64,000 nucleotides of DNA, from positions 3,535,501 to 3,599,500 of the forward strand of contig NZ_CP033324.1 of assembly GCF_003710085.1 (NCBI RefSeq), read 5' to 3'. The stretch comes from Nocardioides pantholopis. Its GTDB lineage: Bacteria > Actinomycetota > Actinomycetes > Propionibacteriales > Nocardioidaceae. The notes beneath the pieces are model-generated. The model was given only the letters and a program-made list of their open reading frames with translations. It searched no databases and was not told where the DNA came from. The first letter of the stretch is position 1, and each line of letters begins with the position of its first letter. Below, piece after piece: positions 28,685-36,385 of this stretch. The position numbers were made by a program, and so were the translations under genes.

Positions 28685-28712
28685 TGCTTGCTGTTGCTAG
28701 CAATTGCAAGCA
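28685..28712. promoter_or_regulatory. Nested palindromes upstream of the XRE gene, candidate operator
   Basis: Three elements overlap in 28 bases: TGCTTGC (28685-28691) with GCAAGCA (28706-28712) as an inverted repeat; the perfect palindrome TTGCTAGCAA at 28694-28703; and GCAATTGC at 28700-28707. The AT content is well above the surroundings. The site is 11 bases from the start codon, so binding would block transcription or initiation. Confidence 0.6.
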
Positions 28713-28821
28713 GGAACGGCCCGATGCGACGCGGATCACATTCCAGATCGGGCTAATCACCCGCGTTTATCCGGGCGGTTCGGGGCGCGCCGCCCGCTAG
28801 CAGCAGCAAGCGGCCCGGCCG

Positions 28822-29817
28822 TCACAGAACGGCGCGGATCTCCCCCACCGGCCGCGGACCGCCGAGCAGCACGGACTCCCCCGTGGCGCGCACGGCCGCG
28901 CCGTCGACACCGGGCTCGCGGTCGATCCCCGCCCGGGCCAGCGCGGCGGCGAGCACCACCGGGCGCGCCCGGTCGCCGCCATCCTCGATCTTGAGCGCGA
29001 ACGCCCGCCCGTCCGGCAGCGCCAGGACCTGGCAGGCCTCGGCCCCGAACTTCGTGATCGCGCCGGGGATGGCGCCGATCAGGACCCGCTCGTCGCGCCG
29101 CGTCCCCGAGACGTACGCCGGGTGCCGGCGGATCGCGTCGGCGATCCGCCGCTCGGGGCCGTCGGTGGCGACCGCCAGCGCCCGGAAGGCCCGCGCCAGC
29201 CCGGTCAGCGAGGTGGACAGCAGCGGTGCGCCGCAGCCGTCCACGGCGTCGACGGCGACGGGCTCGCCGGTGACCTCGGCGAAGGTCTCCCGGATCGACT
29301 GCTGGAGCGGGTGCGCCGGGTCCAGGTAGGAGTCGGTGTCCCAGCCGTTGACCACACAGGTCGCGAGCATCGCTGCGTGCTTGCCCGAGCAGTTCATGTG
29401 CACCCGGGTCGGCGCGCCCCCGGCGCGCAACCGGGCCTCCTTCTCGACCGGGTCGAGCGGCAGGTCGGCCGGGGTCTGCAGGGCCTCCTCGTCGAGCCCG
29501 GCGCCGGCCAGGATCCGGCGTACCCCGTCGACGTGGAACTCCTCGCCGGAGTGCGAGGCGCACGCCAGCGCCAGCAGCTCCGAGGGCAGGTCCAGCCCGG
29601 CGCGGACCATCGCGAGCGCCTGGAGCGGCTTGTTGCACGAGCGCGGCAGCACCGGGCCGACCGCGTCGCCGCGCGCCCAGTCGACCTGCCCGTCGGCCGC
29701 GAGCGCGACCACCGAGCCGTGGTGACGACCCTCCACGAAACCCGAGCGCACGACCTCGGCGACGACCTCGGCGGACGGCCCTGCGACTGGCCCTGCGGAA
29801 GGCTCTCGAGATGACAT
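28822..29817 (-). CDS. L-asparaginase, PF06089 (asparaginase II) type
   Basis: 331 residues of the serine-hydrolase-like asparaginase family known from Rhizobium etli AnsA and actinobacteria. Family signatures are VEGRHHGSVVALAADG near the start, SCNKPLQALAMVRAGLDLP, LACASHSGEEFHVDGVRRIL, HMNCSGKHAAMLATCVVNGWDT, VDGCGAPLLSTSLTGLARAF and GAITKFGAEACQVLALPDGRAFALKIEDGGDRARP. It hydrolyses asparagine to aspartate and ammonia in the cytoplasm. The ATG lies six bases from a TAGCCT box. It is divergent from the CysC-phosphatase gene; the two promoter boxes are only 16 bases apart. Confidence 0.88.
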   Translation of the reverse strand: MSSREPSAGPVAGPSAEVVAEVVRSGFVEGRHHGSVVALAADGQVDWARGDAVGPVLPRSCNKPLQALAMVRAGLDLPSELLALACASHSGEEFHVDGVRRILAGAGLDEEALQTPADLPLDPVEKEARLRAGGAPTRVHMNCSGKHAAMLATCVVNGWDTDSYLDPAHPLQQSIRETFAEVTGEPVAVDAVDGCGAPLLSTSLTGLARAFRALAVATDGPERRIADAIRRHPAYVSGTRRDERVLIGAIPGAITKFGAEACQVLALPDGRAFALKIEDGGDRARPVVLAAALARAGIDREPGVDGAAVRATGESVLLGGPRPVGEIRAVL

Positions 29818-29823
29818 GGCTGC

Positions 29824-29829
29824 AGGCTA
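29824..29829 (-). promoter_or_regulatory. -10-like box before the asparaginase gene
   Basis: TAGCCT on the minus strand, six bases from the ATG at 29817. Confidence 0.45.
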
Positions 29830-29845
29830 GCCAGGGCCTGCGTGT

Positions 29846-29851
29846 CAGGAT
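29846..29851 (+). promoter_or_regulatory. -10-like box before the CysC fusion gene
   Basis: CAGGAT ends seven bases before the GTG at 29859, which decides that start over the ATG at 29850 that lies within the box. Confidence 0.4.
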
Positions 29852-29858
29852 GAGCCCC

Positions 29859-31706
29859 GTGTCGAACCCGCCTGCGCCACAGCACTGCCCCACGCCCCGC
29901 GAGCTCGACGACCTCGAGCTGCTCGTCGGTGGGGCCCTGGCCCCGGTGACCCGGTTCGACGAACCCGGCAGCCCGGTCACGCTGAGCCTGCCGCCCGACG
30001 TCGCCGCGGCCGCCTCGGCCGCCGGCGCTGTCGAGCTGGTCGACCCGGAGGGGCTGCCGCTGGCCCGGGTGACCGTGCCCGGCGGGGCGGTCGAGCCGCT
30101 GGCCCACCCGCAGTTCGGCCCGTTCCGGCGCCACTACCTGACCCCCGCGCAGGTCCGCGAGCGGTACGCCGGACGCACTGTCGTGCCGGTCGTCGACGCG
30201 CTGACCACCGCCCAGGTCGAGTCCCTGCGCGGCCGCGGCCCGCTGGTCCTGCTCGCCCTGGTCGGCGCCGGCACGCCGGAGCTGTCTCCCGTCGCGCTGC
30301 TGCGCGCCACCCTGACCGCCGCCGACCTTCTCGAGGACGCCGCGGTCGTGGCCGTCCCGCTCGCCTCGCACGGCGACGCCGGCGTCGACCACGAGCTGGG
30401 CCTCCAGGTCGTCGCCAACTACGCCGGCCCGGACCCGGTCGTCGGCCTGCCCGAAGCCGGACCGGACGACACCCTGCCGGCCCCGGTCGCCGAGATCGTC
30501 GAGCGCGACCAGCCCGGCCCGCAGGAGCAGGGCCTGGTGCTGTTCTTCACCGGGCTGTCCGGGAGCGGCAAGTCCACGCTCGCCCGGGCGCTCATGGACC
30601 GACTGCTCGAGCAGGGCACCCGCACCGTCACCAGCCTCGACGGCGACGTCGTACGCCGGAACCTGTCGGCGGGACTCAGCTTCTCCAAGGCCGATCGCGA
30701 GACCAACATCCGCCGGATCGGCTGGGTCGCCGCCGAGATCTCCCGGCACAGCGGGGTCGCGGTCTGCAGCCCGATCGCGCCGTTCGACGAGACCCGCCAG
30801 CAGGTGCGGGCGATGGTGGACGAGGCCGGCGGGGCGTTCTTCCTCGTCCACGTCGCCACGCCGCTGGAGGAGTGCGAGCGCCGCGACCGCAAGGGCCTCT
30901 ACGCGAAGGCCCGCCGCGGCGAGATCCCGGAGTTCACCGGCATCTCGTCGCCCTACGAGGCGCCCCAGGACGCCGACGTCGTCGTCGACACGACCGGCCG
31001 CACCATCGACGAGGCCCTGGCCGACGTCACCGACGCGCTGGCCGAGGCCGGCTACCTCGACCTCCGCACCGAGCCCACCCCGGTGGTCGAGCCCACCCCG
31101 GCGGTCGAGCCGGGAGGCGCCCCCGGCGCCGACCGTGTCGAGACCCCTGCACCCGAGCCCGAGCGCCCCCTCCACGTCCTCTTCGTCTGCACCGCCAACA
31201 TCTGCCGCTCCCCGTTCATGGAGCTGATGGCCCGCCGGCTGGCGGGGCCGGACGCGAACGTCACCTTCGCCAGCGCCGGCACCCACGGGTTCCGCGAGCA
31301 CCCGATGGACGAGGTGATGGCTGGCACGCTCGCGAGCCGGGACGTGACCGATCCCGGGTTCCGCAGCCGCCCGCTCACGCCGCGACTGCTGGACGAGGCC
31401 GACCTGGTGCTGACCGCCGAGGCCGCGCACCGCACGTTCATCCTCGACGACCACCCGGGCGCCTTCCGCAAGGTCTTCACGCTCGGCCAGTTCGCGCACG
31501 CCCTGGAGCAGGTCGAGGGCGACCTGTCCGGCCGCGAGCTGCTGGCCGTGCTCGGCGAGCGCCGCGGCGCGGCCGACCACGCGCTCGACGTCGCGGACCC
31601 CTACCGCCGGGGCGCGGAGGCGGCGGAGACCGCGGCCGTCGGCATCGAAGGGCTGCTGCGCACGGTCGTGCCGGCCCTGACCGGGACGAGGGAGGCCGCA
31701 CGATGA
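29859..31706 (+). CDS. cysC: Three-part protein: ATP-sulfurylase-like remnant, APS kinase, low-molecular-weight tyrosine phosphatase
   Basis: 615 residues. Residues 1 to about 200 resemble the N-terminal part of ATP sulfurylase (TPRELDDLELLVGGALAPVTRF) but lack the catalytic QxRNPxHxAH. Residues about 225-400 are a full APS kinase: P-loop GLSGSGKST (near 231), LSAGLSFSKADRETNIRRIG, CSPIAPFDETR, GLYAKARRGEIPEFTGISSPYEAP. It phosphorylates adenylyl-sulfate to PAPS. A Pro/Glu linker follows, in part encoded by a dispersed repeat (31103-31145). From about 438 comes a low-molecular-weight phosphatase with LFVCTANICRSPF (Cys444, CX5R loop) and the general-acid DPYR near 580. The next gene overlaps by four bases. 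The phosphatase could serve the BY-kinase at 49 kb; that is inference. Confidence 0.88.
   Translation: MSNPPAPQHCPTPRELDDLELLVGGALAPVTRFDEPGSPVTLSLPPDVAAAASAAGAVELVDPEGLPLARVTVPGGAVEPLAHPQFGPFRRHYLTPAQVRERYAGRTVVPVVDALTTAQVESLRGRGPLVLLALVGAGTPELSPVALLRATLTAADLLEDAAVVAVPLASHGDAGVDHELGLQVVANYAGPDPVVGLPEAGPDDTLPAPVAEIVERDQPGPQEQGLVLFFTGLSGSGKSTLARALMDRLLEQGTRTVTSLDGDVVRRNLSAGLSFSKADRETNIRRIGWVAAEISRHSGVAVCSPIAPFDETRQQVRAMVDEAGGAFFLVHVATPLEECERRDRKGLYAKARRGEIPEFTGISSPYEAPQDADVVVDTTGRTIDEALADVTDALAEAGYLDLRTEPTPVVEPTPAVEPGGAPGADRVETPAPEPERPLHVLFVCTANICRSPFMELMARRLAGPDANVTFASAGTHGFREHPMDEVMAGTLASRDVTDPGFRSRPLTPRLLDEADLVLTAEAAHRTFILDDHPGAFRKVFTLGQFAHALEQVEGDLSGRELLAVLGERRGAADHALDVADPYRRGAEAAETAAVGIEGLLRTVVPALTGTREAAR
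31103..31145. repeat. Dispersed palindromic repeat encoding the CysC-phosphatase linker
   Basis: 43-base copy of the GGTCGAGCCG...CGTGTCGAGACC family, translated in frame as part of VEPGGAPGADRVET. A short upstream duplication (CCCACCCCGG[TC]GGTCGAG, 31073-31109) shows local expansion around it. Confidence 0.85.
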
Positions 31707-32716
31707 GCGAGCTGATCACGCTGACCGCGCTGTCGATCCTGGTCGCCGGCTTCGTCGTGGGCGTCGTCGTCGGGCTCACCGGGATGGGCGGCGGGGCGCT
31801 GATGACCCCGGCCCTGATCTTCCTCGGCGTCGGCGACACGGCCACGGTGGTGACCGCCGACCTGACTGCGGCCGCCGTCTACAAGACCGGCGGGGCGGTC
31901 GTGCACGCCCGGGAGGGCTCACCGAACCTCAAGCTCGCCAAGTGGCTGGTGATCGGGTCGGTGCCGACAGCGCTGCTCGGCCCACACCTGGTCTCGTGGT
32001 TCACCGACCCCGACGACATCGACGACGTGCTCAAGCTGTGCATCGGCTTCGCGCTGCTGCTCGCGGCGGCGACGTACGCCCTGCGCCTCTACATCAACCT
32101 GCGCCGGGTCCGCTCCGGCGGCGCGGAGGGCAACCCGAACCCGCCGATCCGCCCGATCCCGACCCTGCTGGTCGGCGCCCTGGGCGGCCTGCTGGTCGGC
32201 ATCACCAGCGTCGGCTCCGGCTCGGTGATCATGGTCGCGCTGCTGATGCTCTACCCGGGCCTGTCCGCGGTGAAGCTGGTCGGCACCGACCTGGTGCAGG
32301 CGGTGCCGCTGGTGCTGGCCGCGGCGATCTCGAACATCGCGCTGCACGGGCTGGACCTGGGCCTGACCATCCCGCTGATCCTGGGCTCGGTGCCGGGCAC
32401 CCTGCTCGGCAGCAAGATCGCCCCCCGCGTGCCGCAGTCCTACATCCGGCGCGGCATCGTCGTGGTGCTGACCATGTCGGGCGTCGCCCTGCTGGACAAG
32501 GCCGAGTGGGCGCCGCTCGGCAAGGACGAGTCGCACCCGATGCTGATCGTCGGCGTCGGCGTCGCGATGCTGGTGCTGGTCCCGCTCATCTGGGGCCTGC
32601 TGCGCCGCGGGCAGGGGCTTCCGGCGTTCGGCGCTCCCACCGTGGCCCAGCTCGAGGATCCCGAGTACGGAGCACGCCCGTTGATGGACAGCACCGACGG
32701 TTCGGGCCGCACCTGA
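31703..32716 (+). CDS. TauE/SafE family permease
   Basis: 337 residues with about eight hydrophobic helices. The family signature appears twice, as expected for its internal duplication: VGLTGMGGGALMTPALIFLGVG near the N-terminus and LVGITSVGSGSVIMVALLMLYPGLSAVKLVGTDLVQAVPL in the second half. Members move sulfite, sulfoacetate or other small anions across the cytoplasmic membrane. Cotranslation with the APS kinase fusion (ATGA overlap) and the nearby cysDN argue for a sulfur oxyanion, possibly sulfate uptake as in CysZ-like roles or sulfite export. Direction of transport is not known. Confidence 0.85.
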   Translation: MSELITLTALSILVAGFVVGVVVGLTGMGGGALMTPALIFLGVGDTATVVTADLTAAAVYKTGGAVVHAREGSPNLKLAKWLVIGSVPTALLGPHLVSWFTDPDDIDDVLKLCIGFALLLAAATYALRLYINLRRVRSGGAEGNPNPPIRPIPTLLVGALGGLLVGITSVGSGSVIMVALLMLYPGLSAVKLVGTDLVQAVPLVLAAAISNIALHGLDLGLTIPLILGSVPGTLLGSKIAPRVPQSYIRRGIVVVLTMSGVALLDKAEWAPLGKDESHPMLIVGVGVAMLVLVPLIWGLLRRGQGLPAFGAPTVAQLEDPEYGARPLMDSTDGSGRT

Positions 32717-32739
32717 TCTCAAGGCGCGGACGCGGCATC

Positions 32740-32745
32740 TAGGCT
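32740..32745 (+). promoter_or_regulatory. -10-like box before manA
   Basis: TAGGCT, seven bases before the ATG at 32753; no Shine-Dalgarno. Confidence 0.5.
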
Positions 32746-32752
32746 GGGCACC

Positions 32753-33934
32753 ATGCTGCGACTGGACTGCCCCACGCACGGCTACGAGTGGGGATCTGCC
32801 AACGACATCCCGGCGTTCCTGCGCCAGGACGCCGACGGCAGCCCCGTGGCCGAGGTCTGGATGGGCACCCACCCGCTCGGCACCGCGGTGGCCCGCCACG
32901 ACGAGGGCGACCGGCCGCTGACCGACGTGGCCGGCGAACTGCCGTTCATGCTGAAGATCCTGGCCGCGAGCAGCCCGCTCTCGGTGCAGGTGCACCCCGA
33001 CCGCGCCCGCGCCCAGGCCGGCTTCGCGCGGGAGGAGGCGGCGGGTGTCCCGCTGGACGCCCCGGAGCGGGTCTTCAAGGACCCGCACCCGAAGCCGGAG
33101 ATGGTCTACGCGCTGACCACCTTCGACACCCTCGTGGGCTTCCGCCCGACCGCGGAGATCCTGCGGGTGCTGGCGCCGCTGAACCACCCCTACGCCAAGG
33201 CGCTCACCGAGGACCTGCGCTCCGACCCGGGCTTCCCGGGCATCGTGCGCCTGGTCGGGCGGATCCTCTCCGACGACGGCGTGGCGGAGGCCGTCTCCGG
33301 GATCGTCGCGGAGTGCCAGGCCGCCCACGACCTCGGCATCGACGTGAAGCGGGCCTACGCGACCGCCCTGGAGATCGAGAAGCACCACCCCGAGGACCCG
33401 GGCGTGATCGTGTCGCTGCTGCTCAACCGGCTCACGCTCCAGCCGGGCGAGGCCGCCTACCTGGGGGCGGGCATCATCCACGCGCACCTGAGCGGCATGT
33501 GCCTGGAGGTGATGGTCGCCAGCGACAACGTGCTGCGGGCCGGCCTGACCGGCAAGCACATCGACCGCGACGGCCTGGTCGACGCCCTCCAGGCCGGGAT
33601 GTCCCGGGTGGCCCGGGTGGCCCCCGACCAGTTCGGGTTCTCCACCGACGTCTTCAGCCCCAGCGGGGAGTTCGCGCTGGCGATCGCCCAGGCATCCCAG
33701 GCAGAGCCGCTGGGCGCGGTGCTGCCCGAGACCGGGAAGCGGCTGCTGGTGTGCACCGGCGGCGAGGTGGCGGTCGTGAACGGCCAGGGCGCGAGCCTGT
33801 GGCTCAAGCGCGGCGACGCGGCGTACGCCGACGAGGCCGACGGCGAGCTGCGCGTGATCGGCACCGGCGAGGTCGCGCAGGCCTACCTACCCCCGGCGGA
33901 CGCCCCACACCGCCCGATGACTGACCTGGTCTGA
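32753..33934 (+). CDS. manA: Mannose-6-phosphate isomerase, class I
   Basis: 393 residues of the PMI type I cupin family: YEWGSANDIPAFL, EVWMGTHPLGTA, LPFMLKILAASSPLSVQVHPDRARAQAGF (zinc-binding QVHP), PKPEMVYALTTFDTLVGFRP, YLGAGIIHAHLSGMCLEVMVASDNVLRAGLTGKHID. It interconverts fructose-6-phosphate and mannose-6-phosphate, feeding GDP-mannose for the gmd pair at 19-21 kb and for mannosylated lipids. It sits between the sulfur genes but has its own leaderless-type promoter, so it may be separately expressed. Confidence 0.95.
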   Translation: MLRLDCPTHGYEWGSANDIPAFLRQDADGSPVAEVWMGTHPLGTAVARHDEGDRPLTDVAGELPFMLKILAASSPLSVQVHPDRARAQAGFAREEAAGVPLDAPERVFKDPHPKPEMVYALTTFDTLVGFRPTAEILRVLAPLNHPYAKALTEDLRSDPGFPGIVRLVGRILSDDGVAEAVSGIVAECQAAHDLGIDVKRAYATALEIEKHHPEDPGVIVSLLLNRLTLQPGEAAYLGAGIIHAHLSGMCLEVMVASDNVLRAGLTGKHIDRDGLVDALQAGMSRVARVAPDQFGFSTDVFSPSGEFALAIAQASQAEPLGAVLPETGKRLLVCTGGEVAVVNGQGASLWLKRGDAAYADEADGELRVIGTGEVAQAYLPPADAPHRPMTDLV

Positions 33935-34054
33935 GGCGTCCCGGCACGTCCGGCCGTGTGACCTGGGCGGCCAGCCCTCGTCCTCGGTGCGGCGTTGTGG
34001 TCCCGGCCCGTTACGATGACGGCTGCTACCCCGATGAGAGGTCCCCACTCACTC

Positions 34055-34969
34055 ATGACCGAAACGCACGCCGACTACCGGTTGAGCCAGCTGGACCAGC
34101 TGGAGGCGGAGTCGATCCACATCTTCCGTGAGGTCGCCGCCGAGTTCGAGAAGCCCGTCCTGATGTTCTCGGGCGGCAAGGACTCCATCGTGATGCTCCG
34201 GCTGGCCGAGAAGGCCTTCTACCCGGCCAAGATCCCGTTCCCGGTGCTCCAGGTCGACACCGGCTACGACTTCCCCGAGGTCCTCGAGACCCGCGACCAC
34301 TGGGTCAACCGGCTGGGCGTGCGGCTGATCGTGGCCAGCGTCGAGGAGGCGATCGCCAACGGCGTCGTCGTCGACGACGGCAAGACCAGCCGCAACCGGC
34401 TCCAGATCGGCACCCTGCTGCACGCGATCGAGGAGAACGGCTTCACCGCCGCCTTCGGTGGCGGGCGCCGCGACGAGGAGAAGGCCCGCGCCAAGGAGCG
34501 CGTCTACTCCCACCGCGACGAGTTCGGCCAGTGGGACCCGAAGATGCAGCGCCCCGAGCTGTGGAGCCTGTACAACGGCCGTCTCCACGCCGGCGAGCAC
34601 ATGCGGATCTTCCCGATCTCCAACTGGACCGAGCTGGACATCTGGGACTACATCGGGCGCGAGGGCATCGAGATCCCCTCGATCTACTTCTCCCACCAGC
34701 GCCGGGTCTTCGAGCGCGACGGGATGCTGCTCACGGAGTCCGACTTCAACCCGTGCCGTCCCGGCGAGGTGGCCGAGGAGCGGACCGTCCGGTTCCGCAC
34801 CGTCGGCGACCTGACGCTGACCGGCTGCGTGGAGTCCACCGCCAGCACCATCCCCGAGATCATCGAAGAGGTCGCCGTGGCCCGGGTCACCGAGCGCGGC
34901 GCCACCCGTGGCGACGACCGGTTCTCCGAGGCAGCCATGGAGGACCGGAAGAAGGAAGGCTACTTCTGA
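34055..34969 (+). CDS. cysD: Sulfate adenylyltransferase subunit 2
   Basis: 304 residues of the PP-loop ATP pyrophosphatase family: LSQLDQLEAESIHIFREVAAEF, PVLMFSGGKDSIVMLRLAEKAF with the SGGKDS loop, VDTGYDFPEVLETRD, AFGGGRRDEEKARAKERVYSHRDEFGQWDPKMQRPELW and FPISNWTELDIWDYI. With CysN it makes adenylyl-sulfate from sulfate and ATP. The ATG at 34055 fits the family length; its GAGAGG site is rather distant. The stop overlaps cysN (TGATG). Confidence 0.95.
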   Translation: MTETHADYRLSQLDQLEAESIHIFREVAAEFEKPVLMFSGGKDSIVMLRLAEKAFYPAKIPFPVLQVDTGYDFPEVLETRDHWVNRLGVRLIVASVEEAIANGVVVDDGKTSRNRLQIGTLLHAIEENGFTAAFGGGRRDEEKARAKERVYSHRDEFGQWDPKMQRPELWSLYNGRLHAGEHMRIFPISNWTELDIWDYIGREGIEIPSIYFSHQRRVFERDGMLLTESDFNPCRPGEVAEERTVRFRTVGDLTLTGCVESTASTIPEIIEEVAVARVTERGATRGDDRFSEAAMEDRKKEGYF

Positions 34970-36273
34970 TGAGCACCCCCACTCCCACCGCGGACGCGGG
35001 CCGTGCGAGCTCGATCAAGAGCGACCGGATGGACCTGCTCCGGTTCGCCACGGCCGGCTCGGTCGACGACGGCAAGTCCACCCTGATCGGGCGGCTGCTG
35101 CTCGACTCCAAGTCGATCTTCGAGGACCAGCTGGAGGCCGTCGAGGCCACCAGCCTGTCCAAGGGCTACGACTACACCGACCTCGCGCTGCTGACCGACG
35201 GGCTGCGCTCCGAGCGCGAGCAGGGCATCACGATCGACGTGGCGTACCGCTACTTCGCGACCCCGAACCGCAAGTTCATCATCGCGGACACCCCGGGCCA
35301 CGTGCAGTACACCCGCAACATGGTCACCGGCGCCTCCACCGCCGACCTCGGTCTGGTGCTCGTCGACGCCCGCCAGGGCCTCACCGAGCAGTCTCGTCGG
35401 CACGCGGTGATCCTCTCGCTGCTGCGGGTCCCGCACCTGGTGCTGGCCGTGAACAAGATGGACCTCGTCGACTACTCGCAGGAGATCTACGACAAGATCC
35501 ACGCCGAGTTCACGCAGTTCGCCACCAAGCTCAACATCCCCGACCTCGAGGTCATCCCGATCTCCGCGCTCAACGGCGACAACGTGGTGAACCGCTCCGA
35601 GCACATGGCCTGGTACTCCGGCCCCACCCTCATGCACCACCTCGAGAACGTGCACGTGGCCTCGGACCGCGACCTCATCGACGCCCGCTTCCCGGTGCAG
35701 TACGTCGTGCGCCCGAAGTCGGACGAGCACCACGACTACCGCGGCTACGGCGGCATGGTCGCCGGCGGCGTCCTGAAGCCGGGCGACGAGGTCGTCGTCC
35801 TCCCCTCGGGGATGACCAGCAAGATCGCCGGTATCGACCTCTTCGACCGCGAGATCACCGAGGCGTTCCCGCCCATGAGCGTGACGATCCGGCTCGAGGA
35901 CGACGTCGACGTCTCCCGCGGCGACATGATCGCCCGGGTCAACAACGCCCCGCAGCCGTCCCAGGACATCGATGCGATGGTCTGCTGGATGACCACCACC
36001 CCGCTCAAGCCGCGGCAGAAGCTGGCCATCAAGCACACCACCCGCACGGCCCGCGCGCTGGTGAAGGACATCCAGTACCGCCTGGACGTCAACACCCTGC
36101 ACCGCGACCAGGAGACCAAGGAGCTCGGGGTCAACGAGATCGGCCGCATCCAACTGCGCACCACGGTGCCGCTGCTGGTCGACCCGTACTCGAAGAACCG
36201 GACCACCGGCTCGTTCATCCTCATCGACGAGGCCACGGGGATCACCGTGGGCGCCGGGATGATCAACGGCTGA
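34969..36273 (+). CDS. cysN: Sulfate adenylyltransferase subunit 1 (GTPase)
   Basis: 434 residues, an EF-Tu-like GTPase: GSVDDGKSTLIGRLLLD (P-loop), EREQGITIDVAYRYF, ADTPGHVQYTRNM (G3), NKMD (G4), followed by two beta-barrel domains (VQYVVRP, YGGMVAGGVLKPGDEVVVLPSG). GTP hydrolysis drives formation of adenylyl-sulfate by CysD. Unlike many actinobacterial CysNC proteins it has no C-terminal APS kinase; that activity sits in the fusion at 29859-31706. This is the last gene before the GC content falls at 36.3 kb. Confidence 0.95.
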   Translation: MSTPTPTADAGRASSIKSDRMDLLRFATAGSVDDGKSTLIGRLLLDSKSIFEDQLEAVEATSLSKGYDYTDLALLTDGLRSEREQGITIDVAYRYFATPNRKFIIADTPGHVQYTRNMVTGASTADLGLVLVDARQGLTEQSRRHAVILSLLRVPHLVLAVNKMDLVDYSQEIYDKIHAEFTQFATKLNIPDLEVIPISALNGDNVVNRSEHMAWYSGPTLMHHLENVHVASDRDLIDARFPVQYVVRPKSDEHHDYRGYGGMVAGGVLKPGDEVVVLPSGMTSKIAGIDLFDREITEAFPPMSVTIRLEDDVDVSRGDMIARVNNAPQPSQDIDAMVCWMTTTPLKPRQKLAIKHTTRTARALVKDIQYRLDVNTLHRDQETKELGVNEIGRIQLRTTVPLLVDPYSKNRTTGSFILIDEATGITVGAGMING

Positions 36274-36385
36274 ATGAAGTCGAAGGTCGGTGGCCACATA
36301 GGGGGAGTAGAAGCGCGTCACCCTTAGGTTCCCCAAATACTGGATGATGGGCACCGAGTGCCCGATGATCATCTACATTTAGGCG

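Noticed and set aside
30134..30418. Frames antisense to the CysC fusion as separate genes
   Set aside because: The sense frame has continuous, recognisable domains; antisense frames do not.
36300..36385. Terminator hairpin after cysN
   Set aside because: GATGATGGGCA and the following TGCCCGATGATCATC pair only with a four-base bulge; too weak to call.
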